Notes under the pieces: generated by a model
Told to the model about the DNA's origin: nothing
What the model saw: the letters and a program-made list of their open reading frames with translations, nothing else
Database searches by the model: none
Made by a program: the position numbers and the translations under genes
Assembly: GCA_030340625.1 (NCBI GenBank)
Contig: JAOPHQ010005709.1
Location: 1-64,000, forward strand
Source of the DNA: Merluccius polli
Taxonomy: Eukaryota; Chordata; Actinopteri; Gadiformes; Merlucciidae
Reading direction: 5' to 3'
Length of the DNA: 64,000 nt
In this document: one piece after another, positions 41,330 to 51,581 of the stretch
Numbering within the stretch: the first letter of the stretch is position 1
Layout of the letters: each line of letters begins with the position of its first letter

Positions 41330-44300
41330 TTACCTCTCGACCTCCATTTTTTTGGCGTGTTCGACAGCATCTCCGTTAATGCGAGCCTCCTCCTCCCCAT
41401 TGGCATGAAGCTTCTTCTCTTCCCCATTGGTACAGGCCGCCTCCTCCTGCTTCACCTTCTTGGTCGTGCCCTCCTTCACTGGACTCTCCTCTGGTTTCCT
41501 CTGCAATGGTTGGTTCAAGAGAGCAGGTCAGGCGGTATGCCAAGACATCTTAACTGGAACAATGCTCAATAGATCACCGATTACAGTGATGACGAGTCAT
41601 CATTTGGTCCCGCCCCCTCCTCACCTTCTTCCTGACCAGGTGTGAGATGTCGGAGACTGGCGCCTTTGACGCGTGGCCATTGGTAGAACTGCCCCCGTTG
41701 GTTGGCTTGGCTGTGATCTGGACAAAGAAGTTGGCGAATGATCAACATCGGCAATTATTACTATCCACCTGCTCCATTTGGACTGTAGTGTCAAGAGGAA
41801 ACAAATTGTCCACAAAAAAAAATGCACAAGGAGTGAGTGCTTAAAAAAGTAAAGTTGTGGGGGTCTTGTTCCTATAAATCACACCAGGTCACCGCTTACC
41901 ATAGTGCTTGAAGAGGCTTCACCGTTTTGTACACTAGGGGCAGAGAAGGCCGAGGAAGTCGATGCACTATTCTGGAAAAATTGGAGACCAATTAAAATGT
42001 AAAATAAATTTAAAAAGCATCAAATCTGAGGGAAGACCATTTAGTCATCCGGCCATCAACAACACTGAACCCAACGTCGCCGTCCCCCCTGCTTACCAGC
42101 ATCTCCTTCATGGGTGCCGCGGTGGTTGACCTCAGGCCCTCCTGGGCATCCTCCACCTTCTCCTTCAGCTCGGGCAGGAGATCCCTCAGCTCCTCCATCT
42201 CCTGCTTCTCCTCAGAGGCCGCCTCCTCTGAATCGCCCGCCTTGTCGATGACCTTCTGCAGGTTCTCTATCACATTGAAAAAGGACCAGTCTATGGTCTT
42301 ATTTTCATCCGTTTAACACTTTCCTACATCATACCATTTAATTTGCTGCCCTCCTTCCACCTCTTTTTTTAGGTTTGCTTCCATTGATCCATTGCTTTTC
42401 ATTTACAGTACTTTAAGTCATTGTTTTGACTGTGCATGTTAAAGCCCATTGTACACTTGGGTTTTATGGACATGGTGCAGCGCAGTAGACATTGGGTTGT
42501 TGATAGAACAGCTCAGAACCCATTTAGAGTCACGGTTCCTGGGAGGAAGACACAAAACCAAACTACTCCCGTCATCCAAGACTTGGAATACATTTCGAAT
42601 ACACAAATATGCCATTTTAATGGACCGGTTTACGGCAAAATGTCTTCCAATATTGTGACCGATTACAGTCTTAACCTGTGTGTCATGCTCCACTAATGAC
42701 ACTAGACAGGACCAGCAAACCCAATTAGTCCTTGCCAGGGTACCATGCCATCCATCCATCAAGATTGACGGCCGATCATCAACAGCACACCTATGGCCCA
42801 CCATGCATACCTAGCCTGGTCTTGATGACGGCGGTGGCATTGTGGAAATGCTCGATGGCCGGGCTGTACTGGCCGTTCAGGGTGTGGGTGAGGCCCAGCT
42901 GGTAGTGGGTCTCTGCTAGCAGGCGGCTGTCCGGCTCCAGGTGCTTCTCCTGCAGTGCGAGGCACTCCTGGAGGTCCGCCAACGCCTGGCTGTAGTTCCC
43001 TGGAGGCAAACGCGTGTATGTAATTGAGGGCTGCAACCATTTGTCGATAGACGGAACACTAAAATCAAAGCAATTCATTTTGTAATGGACGGCTCGTTAG
43101 TCATTTACCAAGTACCAAAACATTTGCTGCTTGATGCTTCAGAAATTCCAATGTTTGGTTCATGGATCATTATGAAATGAATGCTGTAGTTTTTCTTGGC
43201 TGCCTGTCAGACAACGCACGCAACTTTAAGACATTACTTTGGACTGGAGGTGGCAGGTGTTTGGAAGTTGTGATGGCATTTGCTATTATTTGACATTTTC
43301 TAGACTAAATGATTTCATTGAAAAATATTTGATTAATAGACTGAAAATTATCATTACTTGCAGTCCAGATGCAATCCATGTTCCCTTCATCATATGCGTT
43401 AATTACAACTCATTTGTTCTCAAAACAAAAACAAAACAAGCCTTTCCAGAGTGCTTGATTACAAAAAAAAGGGAGCCAACTATTTTATTACATATTTGAC
43501 GTCTTCCTGTGAAATACTGCCATCAGCCATCCCAGCTCTAATCTACCATTTATTGTAGAGGATCATTTCTGAATCTTCGCCACCTCGAGATGTTCTTACC
43601 CGACTCAGACGACACTTCGCCCAGTCTCAGGTGAACTTGGGCTGCCAGCAGCTGGTCCTCCTTGGTGTCTTTTCTTAAAAAAAAAAGGAAAAAAAACAAA
43701 CTGTTGGACATTGTTCACATATACACAACCCCAGTGACCACACCTCCACCGTCTCACCCAGCATTACTACCTTCTGTAGATGACTTTCGCCACCTCCAGC
43801 ATCTCCCAGGCCAACTGAAGATTTCCAACCTCCTCATCGTCGTCACTCTCCTGGAAGACGGGGGGGGGGGGGGGGGGGGGGGGGGACAGTTTAGAATCTC
43901 CATGACAACCTCCAGTTGTGTAATGTTGTCTGTTGCAGTGCTTCAGTTGATTGGTCAAGTACCTTGGCATCTTCCCCATCCCCTTTGGCTTCTTCGGCAT
44001 CGTCTTCATCATCATCCTCCTCCTCCGCCCCTTCTTCCTCGCCAGCTGAGACAACGGTAGAGAGAGGGGTTGTTTAATTACTTTACACAAAACTGGCTTG
44101 TGTGAAATTGTACGCATTTTTGCAAGTCAGATCTTGCGCAATAGAAAAGTCCACTTACAATCACCGTCCTCCATTTTCTCCGTTTCATCCTTCGTCTCAT
44201 CGATGTTCTCCTTGTTCTCTCCGTCAGAGGGGCCGACTCCATCCTCTCCCCCAGCCTTCTCTTCCTTGACGGCACTCTTCTGTTCATCTTCCACTTTCTT

Positions 44301-45366
44301 CTCCCCCTCCGCCACTTTCTCCTCCCCCTCTGCCACTTTCTCCTCCCCCTCCGCCACTTTCTTCTCCCCCTCCGCCACTTTCTCCTCCACTTGCTTCTCC
44401 CCCTCCGCCACTTTCTCCTCTACTTTCTTCTCCCCCTCCGCCACTTTCTCCTCCACTTTCTTCTCCCCCTCCTCCACTTTCTCCGCCACTTTCTTCTCCC
44501 CCTCCTCCACTTTCTCCTCCACTTTCTTCTCCCCCTCGTCCTTCACTTCTGCCTTCTCCTTCTCTCCGTTTATCTTCTCCTCCGACATGGCGTCGTACAC
44601 CTTGGCCCTCAGCTCATCCCGGGTCTCCTCTGTTCAGACCGTAGTTTGGATTAAAAAGAAAAAATTTCAACATTTCTCCCCAACAACTTACAACCTAAAC
44701 TAAAAGCAGAAAAAAAAAAACAACAACTAAAAAACAGTCCCTCACCGTCGACATTTTCCGTGCTCTCGACGTTGCAGTCTTTGCTCTTCTCTCCCTCCTC
44801 GGTCTCGTCCTCAGGGACTCCTTCCAGAGCGTTTCCCAGAACCGTATTCTCCATTCTGACCGCCAGACAGCCACACAGTCACCTACACGTCTACCATTCA
44901 CTATATATTCATTTAGCAGGCGCCTCCATCCGAAAGAGACTTGCAGTGAATTCACAGTAACATTTGTGTGGATGCCAACATTGATCACACACACACACAC
45001 ACACACACACACACCATGTGCTCACCGTGCCAGCTCCAGTAGCGCCCTGCCACACCAGAAGAAAGCCTCGCCACATTCATCTGCCGTATCTCCAAATTTT
45101 TCAGCTCTGGGGGGGGGGCGGAAACACAACAAGGTCAAGCCACCGTCCGAAACCGCATTACGACGTACAAACCACGCCGTACGGTCCACGTGAGAGGAGA
45201 CATCAAATCACTGGTGGTGATCCAGTATGACCAAGACGGGGTTCTCCGTCCACTCACAGCATGCTGCAGGCCTCCTGCAGGACGCCGACCGCCGCCACCG
45301 CGTCGCACATAACGAGGTGCTTCTTGCCGGCTCCGATTAGCTTGTTGGCCTCCTCCATGTCGCGTG
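41330..45366 (-). CDS. nasp: nuclear autoantigenic sperm protein, histone chaperone
   Basis: Histone chaperone of the N1/N2-SHNi-TPR family that binds H3-H4 and linker H1 in the nucleus. Exons, 5' to 3' on minus: 45258-45366 (ATG at 45358), 45026-45106, 44746-44855, 44159-44629, 43963-44045, 43771-43850, 43600-43673, 42811-42999, 42097-42266, 41900-41971, 41625-41717 and 41330-41500. Phases close to give about 564 aa. TPR motifs: KHLVMCDAVAAVGVLQEA; FGDTADECGEAFFWCGRALL; ENTVLGNALEGV; then, after the acidic insert, LQLAWEMLEVAKVIYRR and LLAETHYQLGLTHT. A coiled-coil exon, ISHLVRKKRKPEE (the NLS spanning two exons) and a Lys/Glu tail follow. The acidic insert carries in-frame Glu/Lys/Val repeats. 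The start is the only ATG opening the TPR frame after a non-coding first exon near 45520-45690. The gene converges with gpbp1l1 and diverges from prdx1. Confidence 0.93.
43018..43370. mobile_element. degenerate hAT-like MITE in nasp intron
   Basis: Begins 'gagggctgcaaccatttgtc' and ends 'cattacttgcagtcc', a decayed version of the TAGGGCTGCAAC termini seen at 30986 and 37551. The two interiors share 'aaacatttgttgcttgatg'-like sequence. No clear target duplication was found. Confidence 0.5.
44300..44540 (-). repeat. nasp: in-frame 33-nt / 21-nt coding repeats in nasp
   Basis: On minus, 11-residue units of the form EGEKKVEEKVA or a close variant (about five copies) pass into 7-residue units EGEEKVA (about three copies). 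All keep frame inside the acidic exon 44159-44629. Confidence 0.9.
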
Positions 45367-45519
45367 CTGGACGTCAAGATAAGGGGTGGTTTCAGTTATA
45401 ACACGTCAGTCAGTCGTAGACCATTCAAAAAAGTCAGTTGAAGCTCCTTTAAGAAAGTACAAAGACGAGCATTGGAATGTTGGAGAACAAGATTAAGACA
45501 AATACGTTATGTTTCTACA

Positions 45520-45690
45520 TACCTTCGACGGAAAAAAAAGGTAAATGCGGAAGCGAGGTTTCACCCAAACCAACAGCAGCTCGCGCTCTCCGGTCTCTCA
45601 CGCGGACGGAATTCTGGGTTTTTGATTTGGCGCGAAATGTTGGGTGTTTATATTCACACTCAATATCCGGGGGTGTGCGCCAGCGCGGGA
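45520..45690 (-). promoter_or_regulatory. nasp: nasp promoter and non-coding first exon with perfect E2F site
   Basis: TTTGGCGCGAAA at 45626-45637 matches the E2F consensus on both strands. Just downstream on minus, a donor (AAG followed by GTATGT near 45525) ends a leader with no ATG. An S-phase histone chaperone controlled by E2F would be expected; that link is inferred. Confidence 0.55.
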
Positions 45691-45918
45691 GTTGGTCTTA
45701 AAGGCGCAGTATTTTAATATCGGCGCTAGGGCCTTATTTTTTTGTTGTCAGTGATTAGTTAGGAAAATATAACATACTTAAAAAAAATCAATATAATATA
45801 ATACAAATATAATAATAAATAAAATATGAAAATAACCAATATTGATAATACCAATAGTTAACATATTATTTATTTATATAATATAGTTCATATTTTAAAT
45901 TTTAAATGTCTAATTAAA

Positions 45919-45925
<7 letters not shown>

Positions 45926-45982
<57 letters not shown>
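45926..45982. repeat. (TA)n microsatellite
   Basis: Pure TA tract of about 57 bp in the nasp-prdx1 gap. Confidence 0.95.
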
Positions 45983-45985
<3 letters not shown>

Positions 45986-46607
45986 AAAAAATAGATATTT
46001 ACATTTTCTCGATACTAAAATATTGTATTTTATTGTATTAATATCGCTGTTATTGTTTTATGCGTTGTGTTATCTGTGTTTGTGTGTTGTTGAGCGGCGG
46101 AGTGAGGGAGCCGCTGTCATGTCCTGCTGTGAGGGGACTCCTGCCCTGATGGCCCCACGGCTCCTGCTCCTGCCGGGGGGCCACTGCTGCTGTCAGGGCA
46201 GGGACAAGTCTGTACTTGGCATCCCATCCAATCAAGCACCCGCGGAGACATGCCTCTTCCACCAATAACACGACGCCTCGTTATATGCCCTCATTTACAT
46301 AAGATCGTTAATATTCGTCACTTTATCGACAGTGGGGGGTTATATCATCAATGAATATCACACACACACACACACACATGAAAAAATACGCATTTGCATT
46401 TTTTTTAAAGGACAAAAGCTGTTTTCATGAACACGAGAGTCGGGGACAGAGGGTAGTGTTGAATCGTTAATCAAGCACATGTTGTTAATTATAGCCGTGT
46501 GTGAGCAGTAAGCACGCGCCGTTTGATTACGAGGCCCACCGCTGCGTTTCCAGCGCGCGCCCATTAGCTGTCCCTCCTCTTATCAATCTGGCCCTTGATG
46601 CGACGCG

Positions 46608-46621
46608 GTCCCCATGGAAAC
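46608..46621 (+). promoter_or_regulatory. RFX-type X-box
   Basis: GTCCCCATGGAAAC fits the palindromic X-box consensus GTNNCCATGGNAAC. It lies in a GC-rich island of a gene-free gap, so it may be a distal regulatory element of nasp or prdx1. Confidence 0.45.
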
Positions 46622-46791
46622 GGCATGCGAGAGGAGGATGTGGATGCAGCGGAGATAAGTGGCGAGGCGCATGGTCGCCATGGGTTCAGCCTTTTCCTTC
46701 TGATGCTTTACATTATGGCCAATTAATGTAGGTAATATAGTCCCACTAAGGTATTGTATTAAATAGCTGAGCTCTGATACACATAGCCTAC

Positions 46792-46839
<48 letters not shown>

Positions 46840-47274
46840 GGTATTAAGTCCTTTTGGGCCTTGATTTGGACAACAGTATTAGGAAAGTGACTGAATTAAA
46901 AAAAAAAAAACAGTGTATGGTATTGTTTTAAAAAGAAATAACGACATAACCACCATTAGGTCCATATTTGGTCATACCCTAAAAATAGTACCGTGTTGCT
47001 ATAGTATTAGGATTAATACGATTCCTTTGTCATCAGAGCCAGTCATATGACAGAACCACATGACTCTGTGAGGCATGCACGCATTTGAGTTAGGATTAGA
47101 AGAGGGGCTGCCAGACTGGAAACTGGACATTGTTTCCGGACACACCGGTTTATTAATGCTTGGATGTTGGTGTCTTTCATGTTGTAATTGACCATTTGTG
47201 CCTTGTCATCCTTACTCAGGACGTCACGTCTCAAGCCTGAAAAGTTCCTGGAGAGTGGAGGAGGATAAAAATGT

Positions 47275-47435
47275 GCAAAGTCACGCTTCAGTTGTAACTG
47301 TTATCGTCGGAACGGCGGCCACGACACGTAGTACCCTGTTATCGCGAGACTTGAGACCGTGTATATAGTCTCAAACCAAAGCCTCGCTCAGAGCACACCT
47401 CTTCTCCTCGCTGACGTAGTCGGAGCAAAGCAGCG
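47275..47435 (+). promoter_or_regulatory. prdx1: prdx1 promoter: antioxidant response element, TATA-like box, first exon end
   Basis: The reverse complement of 47275-47284 is GTGACTTTGC, an exact match to the NRF2/small-Maf core RTGACNNNGC. A TATA-like GTATATAG lies at about 47360. A non-coding first exon ends at the donor at 47435/47436 (CAGCG followed by GTAAGT). NRF2 control of peroxiredoxin 1 is established in mammals; its use here is inferred. Confidence 0.55.
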
Positions 47436-48032
47436 GTAAGTAACCCGTGCGATTGTTTTAAAGCTCATGTGTAGCCCGGCTACACATAGTTAAATTAATT
47501 TAAAAGTGAGTCTATTTAGTCCTATTTCGAGCCACTATTTTTGTACAATTGGCCCTATCTCGTTTTTTTTGGTCAACCACATCCAAATGGATGAGGACGT
47601 TAAGGGTGATTAAAATGACCACTAGCCTATATCTACAACATGTAATACTGTTAATATATAGTCTTGAATTAACAGCCGGGGTGCAACATTCAACAGTTCA
47701 GTGTAAACGGTTTGTACTACAATGTATAAGAAAAAAAAGTGTCCCATGGTTTGGCAGGCTTCCAGTGCAAGTGCGTTACCGTGCGTGTCGTTTCACCTGG
47801 ACTCATAATGAACTCATGATCCCATTGGATCCAAGCGAGTTACAGACATCAATGCAGTGTTTCAAATAGGCCTACACCCCTGTATCGGAAACACCTGTTT
47901 TTTTTTCTGCAAAGAAGAAGTGAAATTCATGAACGGATGTCATAGCCTAATTAGGATTTGCCTCAAGCCAATGTTTGACTTTCCTAAAAAGTTACTTTTT
48001 CCCCCCCTCCCTGAAAACCAGTCCTCCTCAAA

Positions 48033-48473
48033 ATGGCAGCAGGCAATGCACGAATTGGAAAACTGGCTCCAGACTTCACAGCCAAAGCAGTGATGCCAGA
48101 TGGGCAGTTTAAGGACGTCTCCCTCTCCGACTACAGAGGTAGCACACACACACACACCTTTCTGCACAGCCACTTTGATTGGCTCTTCAATGGAATTAAA
48201 ACCCATTCAGTTGAATCCCATGACGCATTGAAATCCCAGCACTCATTTGCACTACAGAGCAAGGGACTATTCCAGTGAATTCATTAATTTGTTTTGTTAA
48301 TTGATTCTCTTTGATGCAGGGAAGTACGTGGTGTTCTTCTTCTATCCTCTGGACTTCACCTTCGTGTGCCCAACGGAAATCATCGCATTCAGCGATGCCG
48401 CTGAGGACTTCAGGAAGATCGGCTGTGAGGTCATCGGTGCCTCTGTTGACTCGCACTTCTCCCACTTTGCATG

Positions 48474-48521
<48 letters not shown>

Positions 48522-48848
48522 AGCCTCATGACTACCAATACTCTTAAATCAGTAACTATTAAGTCATTTAGCAGACACTTTCATCCAAAGCGACTTGCAG
48601 TGAATCTGTTCAACTGTTATTAAGGAGCAGGTGTTAGAGCTGAGCGTCTTTGCGCAATGATGCCTACTGCAGGTTATTCTAGTGCAGACATTGGGGTTTC
48701 TAACCCAGATCCTTTCGGCTAGGAGTCGAAACTCCCTAAGCATTAGATTATCCTGCAGCCTATTATAATAACTACAGTATGACCTGTCATTATCCCACTG
48801 TCATAATCTCACCACGCACACTGCAGTACAGTCTGTGTAAACAAGCCC

Positions 48849-48899
<51 letters not shown>

Positions 48900-49297
48900 T
48901 GTGTCGTCGCAGGGTTAACATGCCTCGCAAGCAGGGCGGTCTGGGGTCCATGAACATCCCACTGGTGTCGGACACGTGCCGCACCATCTCCACAGACTAC
49001 GGCATCCTCAAGGAGGACGAGGGCATCGCCTACAGGTGAGACCTGACGGCAACGGTACCGGCATCGGAATATCGCATGGCAATATTTACAGAATCGCAAT
49101 AGCAATCGTATCGGCACTCAAAAATCCTTGTAATATGGTATTGTGAGGTCCCTGCCAATTCCTGTCCCTACTAACAGAGAACATCTCTCGCTATGGTTGT
49201 TGCTTGTTGCCCTGACCCCTGCTGGAACCAAAAGAAAGATCGGTGGTGGTTGAACACCTCTTTAAATGTGCTACACAATGGTCAAAGCATTATGAAA

Positions 49298-49388
<91 letters not shown>

Positions 49389-50676
49389 TGTGGAGTTTGC
49401 ATGTTCTCCCCTTGCTCGCTTGGGGTTCCTTCAATATATCATCAAGACATCAAGAACCCCCATTAAAAACATGCAGAATGCTATCCGGTCCTGTCCCTGA
49501 CCAAGATATGGACATTGTTGGAATTGGTCCCGAGCGCCAATGAAGAGGCCGCCCACTGCTCCTGGCTGCCCCCTGGAGGAAGGACAGCGAGGATGGGATA
49601 AATGCAGAGAACAAATTTCTATGGCCACATAATTGCTGTGTGTGTGTGTGTTGCCTGGCCACTCCCTGCATGTGTGTGCTGCATGACAAATAAATAAAGA
49701 TGTAATCTATAAACGGTAAAAAAAGAGGCAGACAAATCAATTAATAAATGAAGCATCTTTAGTTGCAGGCAACTCTTATCAACTTTTCATTTCCAGCCAA
49801 TACCTGAGGTTTCTGCGAGCTTGTACACCCATTTTAATTTCCTGTCGTTTATTGTTTTTCTAGAGGGCTGTTCATCATCGACGGTGAGGGCATCCTCCGT
49901 CAGATCACCATCAACGACCTGCCGGTGGGCCGCTCGGTGGAGGAGACCCTACGTCTCGTCCAGGCCTTTCAGTTCACAGACAAATATGGAGAAGGTAGGC
50001 CAGTGTTCTCCCATGATGCCTTGCTGCAGTGGCGACAAAGCAAGGCAACTGATTTTTTCAAACATATAAAACCAACTGGGCTGTTTACCACAACACACTT
50101 TTTTACGGTGCTGCTCGGCTGACTTAAACCAACAGAATTTAACACAGATTTTATCACATATTTCAGACTTGAGTTCCCTCAATACTGTAGTTTGTAGCAA
50201 GTACTTGCAACTCACACAATCTTATCAGGATGTGCTGCGCTGTCTATGACCTGTTTTTACTTTATGGTGATTAATGGGTGACATTAAGTGCCTGACATTT
50301 ACAACAATGCTACCACAGTCATGATAGTGGTGTCTCGTGACCGTTGGGAGAGTCTGATAAGTGCCGTATCTCTTAAAGTAAAGGTCATACACAAATGTTG
50401 GAAGACGGTAAGATAAATTCAAATCAAAAACAAAAACAATGTACACATACACACCATAGCAATTGTACAAATCTCTTCTTAAAAAGCTACATACTAACTG
50501 CCACAATCTTGATCAGTTATAGTAATCTCTCATTTAAATAAATCTACATGCTAAGCGGCGAATCCACAGTTGATTACAGGCGTGTCTTTTCAGTGTGCCC
50601 CGCCGGCTGGAAACCAGGCAGTGACACCATCAAGCCCGACGTCCAGCAGAGCAAAGACTTCTTCTCCAAGCACTGA
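48033..50676 (+). CDS. prdx1: peroxiredoxin-1 (typical 2-Cys peroxiredoxin)
   Basis: Thioredoxin-dependent peroxidase that reduces H2O2 and organic hydroperoxides in the cytosol, as a dimer or decamer. Coding exons: 48033-48138, 48320-48473, 48913-49035, 49864-49994 and 50594-50676, giving 198 aa (human 199). Visible are the peroxidatic site FYPLDFTFVCPTE with Cys52, the catalytic-pocket Arg in LVSDTCRTI, the hyperoxidation-sensitivity motif GGLG, the resolving site EVCPAGWKPG with Cys173, and a C-terminal helix ending FFSKH. Thr49 and Arg are kept, so it should be active. Compared with human, Cys83 is Ser and an extra Cys sits at 109. The start ATG follows an acceptor 11 bases upstream and matches the family N-terminus. 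Intron 3 is bracketed by AC and GT repeats. PolyA signal at 51023-51028. Confidence 0.97.
48476..48519 (+). repeat. (AC)22 directly at the prdx1 exon 3 donor
   Basis: The donor of exon 3 is GTACAC, the GT being the two bases before this tract. The repeat therefore forms positions +3 onwards of the intron. Confidence 0.95.
48558..48765 (-). mobile_element. tRNA-derived SINE, reverse orientation
   Basis: Lies in prdx1 intron 3. It carries the shared tail block 'catttagcagacacttt' and 'tccaaagcgacttgcagtga', and a reverse head 'gatcctttcggctaggagtc'. Confidence 0.6.
48852..48898 (+). repeat. (TG)n just upstream of the prdx1 exon 4 acceptor
   Basis: The TG tract ends 14 bases before exon 4 (48913) and takes the place of a polypyrimidine tract. 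Confidence 0.95.
49300..49383. repeat. (TA)n microsatellite
   Basis: TA tract of about 84 bp in prdx1 intron 4, directly followed by a SINE-like sequence. Confidence 0.95.
49384..49705 (+). mobile_element. SINE-like retroelement
   Basis: 'gtggagtttgcatgttctcc' followed by 'cccactgctcctgg', 'gggataaatgcagagaacaa' and an AATAAA-like tail is a block common in teleost SINEs and other short retroelements. It starts at the (TA)n and ends near 49705. The family name is uncertain. Confidence 0.5.
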
Positions 50677-51339
50677 TAATAATAATACCACTGCCACCAC
50701 CAGACTGTGTAACCTACTGTAGAAAATACTGTCTAGACTACATTTCTGTATGGAAGTCTCTAGTCCAAACCACTGTGCCTGTAGGAGGAAGGAGAGGAGT
50801 GAAGTCCCTCTGTGTGTAGAACAGATGCTATGGTGAGCAAAGCAACCTGTCTTTGTGTAGTTTTGTTAAGAATGTTGTCTTGAGAGAAATGTTGCTGACT
50901 GTGCCTCATTTCTGTTTTGTTGTACAATTAAAAACGGCTGAAACTATATTAAAAGCAGTTGCTCAGAAGTCAATAGTGTTTTTTGTGTTTTTACAGTTGA
51001 ATATGTAAACGTTCTTCATATAAATAAAGTTTGTAACCTGTCATGAAACAAGAAAAAACGATTTATCTTAACATATTGTTGGAAACTAGTGGTGTTGGTT
51101 ATTGTATAAATGCATATAATTGAACATAAATTGTTAATAATCACATCATCAGATTTCAAAAGAAGATATTGAATTACTTATTAGACAATTATTACAACAG
51201 TGTCCCAGTTACTAACTGGATAAAGGTTTGTTTTCAAAGACATGAAATAAACCTATTGTTGTGTGCGTCTGTACAACACTGTTCAACTATTTGCCTGGTA
51301 ATGTGAGACGTTAGTGCAGCAGCGTTCAAGTGGTCGCCA

Positions 51340-51581
51340 TTGTTAATCTTGACGTCATCGTCATGCTGCGATTGGCGGGAAAGTATGATACAACTGGTGG
51401 ACAATAATAGGTTAGCTACTGCTTTTAAATATTGTAATTGTAATAATATTGAAACAATCCGCCATATATATATATATATATATATTGTCGATATTCCTAT
51501 CTATTTATACGTGTACGATTTTCAGGGTGATAGGCCTATACAGGTTTTCTTTAAGGTTAGCTCTTTTATGAGAAAGGGGAA
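51340..51581 (+). promoter_or_regulatory. hormad1: hormad1 promoter with CRE and E2F-like site
   Basis: TGACGTCA (51350-51357), then TTGGCGGGAA (51372-51381), about 200 bp before the hormad1 start codon. prdx1 ends only about 320 bp further upstream. A short (TA)n lies at about 51464-51485. Confidence 0.5.

Larger units (their letters stand above)
45700..47384. other. nasp-prdx1 divergent intergenic region
   Basis: No exon seen. Contains an AT-rich block with (TA)n at 45926-45982, a short CA tract near 46361-46378, a TTA/ATT trinucleotide tract at about 46792-46838 and an unusually GC-rich island at about 46500-46690 with an RFX-type X-box. Confidence 0.5.

Noticed and set aside
44098..44703. 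Plus-strand Ser/Phe/Pro-rich open frame of 201 residues
   Set aside because: It is the reverse complement of the nasp acidic repeat exon.
45921..46268. Open frame starting in poly-(Ile-Tyr) between nasp and prdx1
   Set aside because: Begins in a (TA)n tract and has no recognisable domain or splice context.
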